Part shown: in pieces, positions 20,738-32,689 of the stretch
Position numbering within the stretch: the stretch's first letter is position 1
Layout: each line of letters begins with the position of its first letter
Assembly (NCBI GenBank): GCA_037447655.1
Contig: JBBHKE010003144.1
Span: forward strand, 62,001-126,000
Direction: 5' to 3'
Source of the DNA: Zygnema cylindricum
Taxonomy: Eukaryota > Streptophyta > Zygnematophyceae > Zygnematales > Zygnemataceae
DNA length: 64,000 bases
Notes under the pieces: generated by a model
Told to the model about the DNA's origin: nothing
The model's database searches: none
What the model saw: the letters and a program-made list of their open reading frames with translations, nothing else
Program-made: the position numbers and the translations under genes

Positions 20738-21262
20738 TGATAGGATCTACAACAAATCAAAGTGCAAGATAGCAGCGGAAGCATCCAAAAAAAAATATTC
20801 ACACGAGAGAGGAAAGTCCATAAAAGCCAATATATTCCATGGACATTTTCCCCTACAATAAGTGTGTTTTTCCCTCCCACTAACATGCAGTATATACAGT
20901 ATATAGTATACACCAGACGTCACGTCACTACTTCAAACTATAAACCAAGACCAAATTATAGTGCGCACGAAACTCCTACCAAAACGAAAAAATCAACAGA
21001 AAACTACGTAGTACTAATGTTCTACCGAAAGTACACTCAAAAACAAATAACGACAAAACCTAACACACCAAACAATATCTGTACCTGGTCGTCGCAAAAC
21101 CGAATCTACGCGAGACCAAGAATCTGCGAAAGAACAATGAGACATAATACGAAAGAACTATGAGACATAATAGGACAGGATCAAGACCACACATGTGACG
21201 AAAAGACAAACTACTCGGTAGGCGATAGACCGCGACGACCAATTACAATTTTGATTCTAACA
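20738..21262 (-). repeat. 5' LTR of copia A (about 525 bp)
   Basis: On the minus strand the LTR starts TGTTAGAATC at 21262 and ends CA at 20738, next to the primer site. No partner LTR survives in the window, so the outer border rests on the TG...CA ends and the copia-like TGTTAG start. An imperfect 22-bp duplication (GAGACATAATA core) lies at about 21130-21175. Confidence 0.6.
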
Positions 21263-21475
21263 TATGAGATGTCAAATACTAGGTGAAATTGATGCGGCAA
21301 ATGTGTTAGATTTCCGTGAAATCCGAGGTATGACATCTCCCTTACCATGGAGAGTGAGCTGGCCAATGTGTTAGGTTTACCTAGAATTCAAGGTTTGACA
21401 TGTCCCATACTAAGGGAAAAATGAGCCGGCCAATGTGTTAGGTTTTTGTGAAATCCAGGATTTCACATATCCCTC
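21263..21475. repeat. three tandem units of about 67 bp
   Basis: The core GCCAATGTGTTAGGTTT followed by a GAAATCC..G..TGACAT-like segment recurs at about 21288, 21355 and 21424 with mismatches. It lies just outside the 5' LTR of copia A. Confidence 0.7.
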
Positions 21476-21499
21476 CCTCCTCCCACCTCCCTATTCCCT

Positions 21500-21960
21500 C
21501 ATGTGGTTTAGATTCATTTTTTTATATCGAATGAGGGAAAATTTTAGCCCATGCCAAAGAATCAAACATTTTATCAAAGTTTAGCGATGAATACTTATCA
21601 TATACCTTGACTTGATCGGTGGTCCGGTAGTCCTCACACATTTGACAATCCACCATTTTCTCAGATGAGTCCATTTAAGGAGGGAGCATTGTTGGGGAAG
21701 CAAATCCATGTTGTTGTTTGCATTCAATAACCAATGGTACGCCTACCAGCTCTTGCACTTTTGCCTCCATTTCTTCTTTCTCTTTGTAGCTTAAGGCTAC
21801 TGCTTCTCCAATACTGTGGCGGTTTCATCGACTAATTCAATCTTAAATAAGTTCTCTTGTACAACCATGTATCTCAGTTTGACCTTTAAAACTTGTCTAT
21901 GCTCGTGATGAGGAGCTAATTTATCTACTCCTTTACTGTGGCTGCTTGTTATTCCCCAAA
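21500..21960 (-). pseudogene. relic of a gypsy-like reverse transcriptase
   Basis: Read on the minus strand, KEEMEAKVQELV, GFASPTMLPP, QMCEDYRTTDQVKVYDKY and FDKMFDSLAWAKIF follow in order and spacing the gypsy RT blocks (KEEI..QVQELL, FASPVLL, RMCVDYRALN..T..DKYPLP, IDELLD.L.GAKIFS). It holds stops and no other domains are clear around it. This is an older relic unrelated to chromovirus C. Confidence 0.6.
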
Positions 21961-21986
21961 TCTCCACACTATATTTTTAGGAACTA

Positions 21987-22540
21987 AACCGCGAATCGCT
22001 ATTAGCGTACATAACGCTAATTCGGTTGCCCTTGATTTTGACCCAAATTCTTAAATAGAATTAACAATTCTATTTTTTTCTTCACGCCTTTTAGGGTTCT
22101 GTTCCAATTAGCGTTAAAACGAAAGTAGCGTTTTCAATTGCATGGTGTACGGTCAGTGTCAGACCGTACAAAAATGTACCTTTCTAAGTGAAAAAGCACA
22201 AAAAATGATTTAACATAACCGCGCACGTTTGTGAATGTGCCCTATAAAAAAGGGATGAAATCGGGTTGTCATAAATCACATTCGCACATATTCGTCAAAC
22301 CGCATGGTTGACTGTGTGAACGTACGATTTGTGTACGATTTGTCAGATTTTGTACGTGTACCTATATTAGTGTAAACATATTTGCGGCGATTGTTTTTTG
22401 TTTGGAAAAACACAAATTAGAGTCAGTAAAAAATTAGAGTAAATGTTTTTTTGTTTTATTTTGAAATTCCCAATTAGCGTCAATAACACCATTTTTCTTT
22501 TACGCTATTTTTTTCTTGACGCTAATAGCGATTCGCGATG
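21987..22540. mobile_element. TA-flanked TIR element, 554 bp (family CACCGCGAATCG)
   Basis: The left end AACCGCGAATCGCTATTAGC and the right end GCTAATAGCGATTCGCGATG are inverted repeats with two or three changes, and both borders abut TA. The interior holds a GTGTACGGTC...GACCGTAC block shared with the copies at 48188 and 59358 and the relic at 37640. There is no coding capacity, so it is non-autonomous. Confidence 0.85.
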
Positions 22541-22662
22541 TACTGCTTCCCATGCTACTGGGGTCAAATCCCTTATCCGTATTCTTACTTGTCTAATCCT
22601 AGTGTTAGAATCGGCGATATTCAACTTATCGCAAGGGCGCCAAAGTGTTAACTTTGGGAAAA

Positions 22663-22734
22663 TGGCCAAGCCGGGGATCGAACCCGAGACCTGTGTGAAC
22701 CGTACACTAGCTCTACCAGATGAGTTACACGGCC
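22663..22734 (-). tRNA. tRNA-like sequence, probably a pseudogene or SINE head
   Basis: The minus strand folds as a cloverleaf: acceptor GGCCGTG with CTTGGCC (one mismatch), a D arm with TAACTCATCTGGTAGAGC (box A-like), a T arm TCGGG-TTCGATC-CCCGG with a perfect box B GGTTCGATCCC, and discriminator A. The anticodon stem has four of five pairs with loop ACGGTTC, which would give anticodon GGT (Thr), but position 33 is C instead of the near-universal T. It is therefore more likely a decayed tRNA or tRNA-derived element than a working gene. Confidence 0.45.
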
Positions 22735-25087
22735 GATGTGCACGCAAGCGCCTATACCGAGTTTATACGGCGATGAGCGGCGCACTGGCGAACCAGCTTA
22801 CAGCGCGATACACACGTGTGGAGTCCAAAGTGGACAGTTCTCCAACACCTAGTTCCTGTAGGATTCGTGTTCAATTCTTGCTGGAATTCCATTTGTCCAC
22901 CTGTTTCCTTTTGTCGTCTCCCTCTTGACTACCAAAAGTCTAGTTTATCCCCCGAAAGAGCTCGGAATGCCTGTAAGGCGAGCATGTCGGGCTTTGGTAG
23001 TTGGTTAAGTTCCACCAAAGTAGATTTTAAAGTGGTTCTTGCCTAAGATGGCGACACGTGTCACGTTGTGATCCGTGCTGTACCGAAGTACACTTCTTCT
23101 ACAACTCTTTGATATTCTTTCAGAACATGATGCTACTCATACTTTGTTGGGTACATTTTGGGAGACTAGCAACTGTCCATTTTGACAAGTGTTAATCTCC
23201 ACTATAACACGATGCTTCTTCATAATCATCATTATTTCTAACAGTTTTTAAATATGAGCAACTTCGAGCGAACATGGAGGACTTCAAAACTAAAAGACAA
23301 ACAAGAAGGAACCAAGCACCACAAAATAATTTTCATGAGGTGTCAAATCACGATAAAAAAAATGAGGTGTCAAACACGGCAATTTCATTTTTAGGGGTCG
23401 TGTTCAAATTTGACCGGATCATAAACAAAATATATAAAGCTGAAATCAGTTGTTGTTTTTGTCCCTCATAATATGACATGTACCCGTACAAAATCAAACT
23501 AACGCTGAACGTGTAACATACACTGATTTGTACCCCACTTCATTAAAAAATATATCTACAGTGAAGCAAGAGGATCAAATCCAAGGGAAAAGCAAAGTGA
23601 CAATGAAAACAACATTGAGTGGTTTATAGCAAAGATTCTCAGAGAGATTTTCAGGTTTGGACAGATGTATACCATAAAACCTAAAGAAGAAATTATCGCA
23701 AATCATGTGATTGAATTAATGCGTAAAAATTGGTGTAGCGCATCACAAATTATGTGTAAATCTTTATGCAGAAACAAAAAAAATCAGAAGAAAAAAGTGC
23801 AATTGGGAGACAAACATGAATACTCGCAACTTCTATTCAAAAGTCAAAACCCAGTGGCTTTTGTTTTGATTGGAATCGAATTACATCGAATTTTCTTTCA
23901 TAATAACCCTTGTAACTTGAAGTAAATCAAAAAAGCAAAAAAGCCAAAGAGTTTTTGATTTACATATACTCGTCAAATTTTTTATTACCATGCTTTGATA
24001 CATTATTCTCTTTCTAAAACATTTTAAAACAAAAGTTAATTTATCCACCAACTTTTCAGAGTGTAATGTTACCACTAGTATACCCTTAACCAACATTTGT
24101 ATATGGAGAAAAAATAATCTTCCAAAACAAGGTAATTGTAATTCGTGGATTCATGAAGGGCCCTCCAAAAGTTGAAAAACAAATAAACAATAACATGAAA
24201 CGTGAAATATTATTTGGGAATCCCAATAATGTTCACCATCATAGGACTCGGTACACTGAAGTTTCCGACTGTCGATTTCCATGTCCAGCTCCCAAAAACA
24301 TAGTTTCCTGAAAGATACAAGAAATAATTGTCTTTTTGTTGAATTAAATTGGTTTTCGTCTTAGGAATGAATTTTTTCATTTAGTCTTGAGACTGGGTCT
24401 TGAATTGACGAATGATTTCTCCGTATTTTTAACATCTTTAGAGTGTAAGTTGGTATTTAGAGCTTTTTAGAAGATGCTCGTATTACATCTAATAGTAACA
24501 TTATCGAATTTTCATCTGGGTTTCCATTATTTTATCTCTTCTTTTAGTGAATACCCTAACAAAATAAAAATTACAAGGAGAAGAACGTTATGGATTCTAA
24601 ACTTTAACTATAATCGTAAGGATTTGGGTAGGAAGGATACAATGAAAAATTATATCGTACTTAATCCATTAAATTCACTGCTATCTTTTGTGGAATCAGT
24701 AAATTAATTTCGTATCCATTCATTCATACTTACTTTTCCTTTTTTTATTGACCCTTACGTACACAATTACTTCTCCCTCTTTGCTAATAGGTCGATTCAA
24801 TTCATTATCCAATTTAAGAGTTCATTCCTTACTCACTATGGTCCTAAAACAAAAGTCGTATTCAAATATGAATGGGTTGTTTCCCAATTGACAACGTATA
24901 TGACTTTTTTTAGACATTTGACATTATTTAATTCAGTGAGGAATCTGCCAAATGACATAAATGCCTTGTCGTTATCCTAAAAAACAAAACAGAAGAAACA
25001 GATAAGCATACTTTTGACGAGTTGTCTTTCAACTAAAGCTCATAAGATTATTCATCTTCGCCCGAATAAAATAATCGAATAAAATTT
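22735..25087. other. gene-free stretch
   Basis: AT-rich DNA without a supportable gene, LTR or TIR element. No open frame here shows family motifs. It is the 3' flank of the subtilase gene. Confidence 0.6.
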
Positions 25088-28000
25088 TCACCATTTTTTT
25101 CTTGTAACCATAATAGTACCACATACAAAACAACCAGTTTGTAACTCGCCAGTTGCTGCATTTTTTGTGATAGCGGTTCCCACAACTTTGATTCTAAAAG
25201 TCAACGATTGACCTTCTTTTTGAAACCTCAGAGTGGTTGGAGAAATAGTAACATTTACTCCTTTGGGTTGTTTGATTTCCAGTGTGTAAGTAGTTTTCGC
25301 TGGACCCACATTTGTGACTTTTCGAGTTGTCGAGAAACCGTTTCCGTTCACAGATCTCATCGCAAGGGAAGGGGTATTATAATGGAAGGTTTTTTTATAT
25401 TTGGGGCAAGATATACCAACATAATTTTCCGAATCATACCAATTACAGATGTAGAGAGCATAATCGTATATTCCAGTATTGTAAACCAGACCCGGATTTA
25501 CCGCAAAATTAGGTCGTAAAAGACCATTCCCAAAATCTAAGGCGTTTCCTTGGGAGAAAGCGACAGCTGCAATAAAAATACAAAAGAAACAAAAAATTAA
25601 AATAAAGAAATGAAACGAATCAAAGGGAATGACATGAATTCAGATGGTTTCGATAAAGTTTGTCATTGGAAAAAGCTGCAGATGAAGAGAAAATTCGTAC
25701 TAATTTTCCCTTTTATTCAAGTATTTTCAAAATTATGAGTTACGAAAAAAAATTCATCGTATTTAAAAGATGTTTCGTTACGTTTTGTTCAACATAAGAT
25801 CAAGTTTAATCAAGTTTTGCAAGGAAAAAGATATAATGACAATGATGAAGATGACATATAACAACCGAAACGAAAAAGTAAATAAAAAATGTAATTTTTA
25901 AATTTAAAATATTGTAAAAAATAAGTCGAGTTTGTTTTTTTTTTTTTTTACCCGTAGTTAAGAGAGCAGAATATAATGTTACGGGACTCCAACTAGGCCT
26001 CTGGGATTTTAAAAGGGCTAAAATTCCTGCCACGTGTGGGGTGGCCATGGAAGATCCACTTTCTATTTTATATAGAGAACCTGAATCGTGGGCAATGGGG
26101 GGATAGGCGGCCAAAATCTCCGCTCCTGGAGCAACAATATCAGGCTGGAGAGAGAAAAGGGGGGTCCGCGGGAGGGAGGGTTGTTTATTATTGTTGCGAT
26201 TATGATTACACTTGCGGTTATGGTTATGGTTATGGTTATGGTTATGACTATGAGCATGACCATGATTATCATTATCTTTTTCATCCTCATTCTCATTCCC
26301 ATTATTATTATTACAATTGTTATCATCATTGTCATTACCATTGTCATCGTCACTGCCATTTTCGTTATCACTACTTCTACTGCTACTACAAGGGAATTAC
26401 GAAAGAAAGGTAAAATGATGAGAAATTTCGTTTTGTATCAAAGTTGAGGAAATAAAAAATAATCAGAAACTGGATAGGTTGACTATGGAAGTTCCAAGAC
26501 GAATAAAAGGAAAAGAGTAATCGCAAAATTGGAAATAGAAATAAACTGAAACTACAGAATTTGTTTTTCCTTCGTATTTTTTCGCTAATTTATAAGTGAA
26601 ACTTAGTGGATGTGAAATAAACAACAAACATGAGATTCGATTTTACCTTCACATTTTATCGCTAAATTGCATATGGGTGAAGTGACTATGAAATACGCAA
26701 AAGCATGGGAAGCAAAATAGTAATAGCCGAATTGGAAACATATAATGGCATAGAAATGGAAAAAAATTAGAAATATTAAGTTTGTTCAGAAAAACTGTTT
26801 TTTACCTTCATAATATCGGCATATTTATTTGGGCCCCTCGAGGAGAATGGGGGGATCGAAACTGTTCCGTTATAAGTTTGAACCACAGTGGAAATTGAAG
26901 CAGTGGGATTTCTGCCAAAAACAACGAAGTAAATGCCAAAAAAAAAAAAAATAGAAATAATCCGGTGAGCTTGGGTAAGGCTAGTAACGTAATATGCCGA
27001 CAATCGAATTTAAAGGAAACTTCCGTAAAAAAAAGAAAAACACTTACGTTGTTAGTTTTGCATAATTAAAAATTTTATTTCCGTCCAAAAATCCAACATG
27101 ACTTGCCGGTAAAGCATGGATGATTGCCTCAGGTATATCAGTAGAACCTGTCACTCGCAAAATCATCCCCGCAGCTCCCAACTTTTGTAAATTCAGCCCT
27201 TTTGTATATGGATCAATATCTCCAACGTCACAGAGGACAATTTTTCCTTTGACCATAGTTTTGTTGAGAACACCTTCAAGGCATACTCTGCAAAATCCAT
27301 GGTTAACATAACCCGCAGTTAAAAAGCAGTAGAAAATGACAAAGTGCGAGTTTCACAAGAAAACTAAGTTGCACAAAGGAAATTCTAAAATGTCAAATGT
27401 TGAGAGAGAGAGAAAAAGGCAGAAAGGATAGAGAACGAGAGAGAATGAGAGAGAGATCCAGACCAGGCTTTTTTTCCCCACTAGCTTTTCCTATTATGCT
27501 AGTACACAAAAACATTGTAGATAGAATTGTTCGTCGTGTACGTGTTTTCTGAAAAATAGAATCCATGCTATTTGAAATAATGATTTTAGTATTTCGTTAT
27601 TTTTCTAACATGAAGATATAAAAAAATTGAAACCGCCTTTAAATGTCTCTCGAAGGTACTTACACAGCTGCATCAACATTTGAAGTTTTTAACGCCGCTT
27701 TTCCTGCATATATTAACGGGAGAAACGGTGTCTTGGTGCCAGCTGGCACCGTCCCATTGGTGAATCCGAAACCCTGAAAATGACAAAAAATGACAAAAAA
27801 TGACAGAAGGATTGTTTTGAGATTAGGGTTTTGGAAATTCTTGGGGTTTAGAAAAAGATTTTGGGTTTATGTAAGTATCGACGTTTCATTTTCCAACATT
27901 TTGAGCTGATGGAAGACATTCTTTCCGTATGAAATGGTATACAAATACCAAGGCTGAAAATGCCAATGGAAAGGTATGGTTCTTTTTTTTCGGTTAGTAA

Positions 28001-31000
28001 ACAAGTTTAGTATTTGAGTTTTAAGCATTTGAGGGATGAAAATTTGGGTTGAGAGATTTTGCCAGTTTGTGAGATAACAAGCAAGGTATGATGTGAAATG
28101 TGCATTCCTTGTTGAATTTCTAGACATTGGCTATGATAGAAATGAGCGTCTTTAGTTAAAAAAAAATTATCGCATAGATGAACCACAATTGAATTGCTTT
28201 CATCTGCTGCCGCCGTAAGTTCCTCACTAACTCTTTCCCTCACTGACTCTCTCCCTCTTTCTCTCCCTGTCCCTCTCCCTCTCCCTCTCTCCTTTGCATA
28301 AACCCCGGCAAATGTTTATCATAAGTTTAAAAACACAAAGCAACTAATTCTATAAATAATACTCCACTAAATTCAATCCAAACTCTAACCCAAAAGGGAA
28401 AAAAAAAGGGTTTTCAAGTGAAGGGAAAGCTCACATTGAACACAAGGCCGTTCCCTAAGTTTGCTTTACTGGTAAACTGACGTGGCACACTGCTAGCCCC
28501 GACTGACATGGCCCATGGCAATATATTCGAAACCGAACCTAAACCTGGTCCTTCATTTCCGGCGGCGAGAACACATGGAATTCCAGCAAGTACGGCGTTC
28601 AAAAAGCCGCCTTCGGAATCTCTATCTAACGGGGATGGGGCTACGTCACCGCCAACAGACATGGAAATAACATCAACTCCATCGCCAATTGCAGCATCTA
28701 CGGCCGCCAACATATCAGATTCTCCGCATCCGACATCCCAACAAATCTGTATAATAAAGAATTTTTAGTTAGTTAGACTAAGTGTGGAGGGGAATGAAGT
28801 GGAAAGGGAAGGAGAATAAAGGTCAACAAAGCTGGGAAGTGAAGTCGTTGGAAAAAACAAGGAATTGTTGAATAGAAAAGGTAATGGCGAAGACAAGATG
28901 ATGAGAAAGAAAAAGGAAAAGTAGTAAGTAGAAAAGAAAAGGTGGAAAAAAAGTGAAGGACGAAGGGAAGCGACAGAAAAAGGAATAGGCGATATTTCGG
29001 GGAAATGAAAAGGAGGGGATATAGAAAAGAAAAAGGGAAAGCGAAGGAAATGCAAAAATAGAAAAAGGTCAATAAACAATAAAGAAAAAATAATGCAGGA
29101 AATAACAACAGAAGTAAAACTTTTACTTTTTAGGTGCTAGATAAACACTACTTTATAGTTCTCAAAAATCCCAAAACATTGTGAAAGAAAACAACCCGCT
29201 AAGTTTTATAAACGTATATAAACATGTATATATATGATGTCAATAGGTAAAAGTTTGCTATTGTGAAGAAATAAAAAACACATAAGCATGTACATGCATA
29301 TGTATATCTGTGTAGATACAGATAATATACAAAAATATATGCATATATACATTTACACATATATCTCTATATAGGTGTACAACCACGCAGGAATTCCATC
29401 AACAACCATTTTCTTCCAATTTTTCATAATTTTTTTTCTGGTACGATTTTTGTTTGTTTCACAATTTCTAGTGACACGTTTACCTTGTAAATGGATAAAT
29501 GAGCTCCATACGCCATTCCTTGAGCTTGACCAAAATTCACTCCTGAGAGAGTCACATTTTTGACAATAGACCCCGCGGCTGTGGAGGCTACGTGAGTTCC
29601 ATGTCCGTTATTATCACGAGTAGAGAGAATATCTTTTTTACTATATCCACTCTTATAAAAATATCGAGCGCCGATAATTTTGCTGCAAAATAATGTGGAT
29701 CCAAAAAAATTATACGTAAAAATAAGATGGATACAAAATTATTGTGGAAATGAAAATACAAATACGTTTTTAATATTTGTGGAAAAGCAAGAGGTAACGA
29801 TGGAAAAAATGGAGAGGTAAAGTTGGGGAAAAAAACAAGGCAGTGCAGGGAAAATGGAGAGGTAGAAATGGGGAAAGAGAGAGGTAAAGATAAACAGAAG
29901 AGGTGAAGATAAGGAAAACGGAGAGGAATACATGTGGAAAAAATGGGGAAAGAAGAGGTAAAGATCGGCAAAAGGGAGAAGTAAATATGAGCAGCAGGGA
30001 GAGGAAGTTGGAAAAAACAGAGGTAGACATGGAAAAAGAGACGTGCAATAGATGTTCATCACTTTTGCCAATGTTGTTGATAAAAGTGAGATACTTACTT
30101 ATTGCAGTTATTTTTTGTCCAATTTTGACCTGTTTGACAAATTCCTTTGAATTTTTTCGGAGGCGGAGGCATTCCAACAGCACTAAAGCTCGGATGTTCG
30201 GGCCATATTCCTGAAGTCATTCAAAAAGTAGCAAGTACTGTCCAAATACATCAGACATTATTAAGAACATCCTACATTGCAATTAATGCAAAAACAACAC
30301 TTGAATTTCCTAATTTTGACTAATTTGGACTATTTGAGATACTTTGGATTGATTTGGACTTTCTGATTTTACTTCCAGTTTGTATTATAAGCGCAAAATA
30401 CTTAACGAAAATGAAAGCAGCAGATTAGCGGATTTTAATTTCCTTTTCTTTCTTTTTTTTCAACGTTTAGTAATTCTATATCCAGTTACCATACCGCTAT
30501 CCAAAATGGCGACAATCATGCCCGATCCATTTGTTTTCGAGTAAAGCCCAGGAGGATTAGCAGTCTTCGGATTGTTTAACCCCAAATAAGTTGAGGTATA
30601 TGTGGTCTTCATCTTATAAATTCTCTCCTGTCTCACAGAAACCACTTCATCCATTCCTGTAAACCAATCCAAAAACAATGCTCGTGAAAAATCAAAATTC
30701 GGAAAAAATTGATTAAAGTGATCGAAAACTTAACAAGGATTCCCAAATGGTTACTTATGACCAAATCCACACCATTTTCATATGTTTAAGTGATTACAAA
30801 GTCCAAGGAATTTCACGGTGATAAAAGACAAATGGGGAAAAATAAAACTAGTTAACTCAAATTAGTATAAACTTCGGACGTCTAGATGCTATTTATTTCA
30901 ATCCAAACTTAGTCATATAACTTTTTTTTTTAAAACTTCCAAATGTTGAACATTGAATGGGCAATTTAATCCCTCTATCAAGTGTCATGATTTACAAAAG

Positions 31001-32023
31001 ATTTAGTGCTTTCATCAAGAAAATGGGAAAAACAATAAAAAGTATGAATCGTTCCTTAGTAACTCATGTAATGGTTCAATCATTGGTAATTACTTATATT
31101 ATGAAGGAAATCTGAAAAAAACAAAAAAATGGGTTCTTTAGTGAATGATTCAGTTATTCAATGCATAGTGCACACTTAGTGCAACCAAAAGAACAATAGG
31201 AATGCACACACCTTGAAGTGCTTGTACTTGCTTAAGTGTAAGTCTGGCAGAAACCCATTCAATGAATTTACATAGCTGTACAAACTGATTCCGATCTAGA
31301 GATGAAATGGTAAACTTATCCAATCCGTTATACCAAAAGAACAATTTTACCCCAACAAATAAAACATTTTTGCATGAACCTTGCTCAAAAAAAATCTGGG
31401 AATAAAGCCGACTTGCTCATATTCAATTCAATCCGTGGATGCATTCTATAGGTATCTACACATCACCTTCTAAGGTCTAATTTTGAATGTCTGACCTCCA
31501 ATGTCTAATTTTTTCCTGTACATTTAAGCGTTGAAATAAAGTATATCATTCTTAGGCGACCAAGATTTAAAAAAACCGACATTGCTGTTATGAATTCAAT
31601 GCCCAATAAGCAAAAGTTTTTCCATGTTCCATTTATCAATATTCAAGGCTCACTTTTCAGTACTCTATTTTTCAACCTTTTATTAGCATATGTTCAATGT
31701 TCAAATATTCAACATTCAATGCTCACACTCCAAAAGGTTCCATAAAGTATCAATCGACAAAAATTGAATTTTCAAACCACTCACTGCACATCGACGCGCT
31801 CCAAAACTTTCATTTGGCGCAAAATCGTAGCCTCGATAAAGGCCTTCACCGAGGCCTCCGATTGGCGGATGGCGGGATTTAATAGTGCGGCCAGCGGCAG
31901 AGATTTGCCGGTCATCCGTACTATGTACGTCCGAAGGTTCTCGTCCGTCGCGGCGTTGGCCGCATGGAATCCGACGGCGACTAGGAGCACCGTCAGAGCT
32001 AAAGGCGGGAAAGCGACAACCAT
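25088..32023 (-). CDS. secreted subtilisin-like serine protease (S8A subtilase), 11 exons, one apparent 1-bp frameshift
   Basis: Exons (high to low): 32023-31785, 31275-31212, 30656-30495, 30210-30099, 29682-29484, 28746-28435, 27773-27664, 27287-27048, 26911-26806, 26144-25952, 25566-25088. All introns are GT-AG and the phases fit from exon 3 to the stop, giving about 738 aa. The start [18 protein letters not shown] is a signal peptide, followed by the I9 propeptide ([12 protein letters not shown]). Catalytic residues, in the frame-corrected numbering, are Asp154 ([12 protein letters not shown]), His220 ([10 protein letters not shown]), Asn323 (LAAGNEGPG) and Ser547 ([12 protein letters not shown]). 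A PA insert (GKIVLCDVG) and a C-terminal Fn3-like domain ([15 protein letters not shown]) are present. In exon 2 the family motif NGFSARLT reads NGF in one frame and SARLT in the next, so one T seems missing. Either a weak upstream donor (after 31788, intron starting GTGCAG) rescues the frame, or this is a recent pseudogene or sequence error. The protein would act in the apoplast. Confidence 0.85.
26196..26345. repeat. low-complexity trinucleotide/hexanucleotide run in subtilase intron 9
   Basis: The plus strand has repeated GGTTAT units followed by ATTATC/TCATTATC units. The open frames seen here (His/Tyr-rich or Met/Ile-rich) are products of the repeat. Confidence 0.8.
29786..30060. repeat. 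purine-rich degenerate minisatellite in subtilase intron 4
   Basis: Variants of GAGAGGTAAAGATGGGGAAA recur about nine times over 270 bp. A similar purine-rich run without clear periodicity occurs at 28790-29060 in intron 5. Confidence 0.7.
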
Positions 32024-32136
32024 GTTGTTGGACTAGAAATCTAGAATGGTAAGAAAAGTGAATGTTGAGACGAGTGGACGACCGATTGCATGAGAAAGAA
32101 GGTGAGGAACTTGAGTTTTCTAAGCAACTGTGTTTT

Positions 32137-32144
32137 GTTTTATA
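32137..32144 (-). promoter_or_regulatory. TATA box of the subtilase gene
   Basis: TATAAAAC on the minus strand lies 114 bp above the ATG, leaving room for a start site near 32110 and a 5' UTR of about 85 nt. Confidence 0.55.
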
Positions 32145-32689
32145 CGGGAAGTGAAGTTTTAGCACGTGCTAAGGGACAGCTGTCGCCAATCGGTTGAAAA
32201 CACAGCATGCGAGAGACCGTACTGTACTGTCGCGCTAAATAGAGAGAGGACGGAGATTTTGTTTTTAAAAACAGTGAAGGTTAAATAGACGGGGGATCGT
32301 TCCAAATATGTTTCAATTAAAAGTTGACAATGTGGCCGCCTTTGCGGTTTTATCAATCAAGCATTCCAAGTAAGCGTACGGACACGTTGTGGCGTACTGA
32401 CACGTATGAAAATGTACGGAACAACTGGTACCACCTTTTAAGCCTCCTGCCGAACGCCGTACGACATGGTAAGCGCACAATAGTATCGATTTTTGGTCAG
32501 TATTCCTCCAGGTACGGTACATTACTGTACTATAGTGCCAAAAAGGTACATTTCTTTGCCTAGGTGCTAAATATCGGTTGGTGCCACGTTGGCTTGTGTT
32601 GAGGCTTTGAGAACAGTCGAAGATTCTTTCAGCGCACAATTTGAATGGAATATTTGTACGGATGGAGTAAAATGGATTAAGATTTATAA

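Larger units (their letters stand above)
3156..21262 (-). mobile_element. outer Ty1/copia element A, split by nested element B, 3' end lost
   Basis: Element A occupies 21262 down to 18874 and 5629 down to 3156; everything between is a later insertion. In order: 5' LTR, primer site, gag with zinc knuckle, protease, [insertion of B], end of protease, GAG-pre-integrase, integrase, reverse transcriptase. Protease blocks continue across the gap, and the flanks of B read GACTT on the left and GACTC on the right, as expected of a 5-bp target duplication with one change. The RT stops matching copia at about 3180 and no RNase H or 3' LTR follows, so the 3' end is truncated. Confidence 0.85.

Noticed and set aside
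26036-26447. His/Tyr-rich and Met/Ile-rich frames in a subtilase intron
   Set aside because: Products of GGTTAT and ATTATC short repeats.
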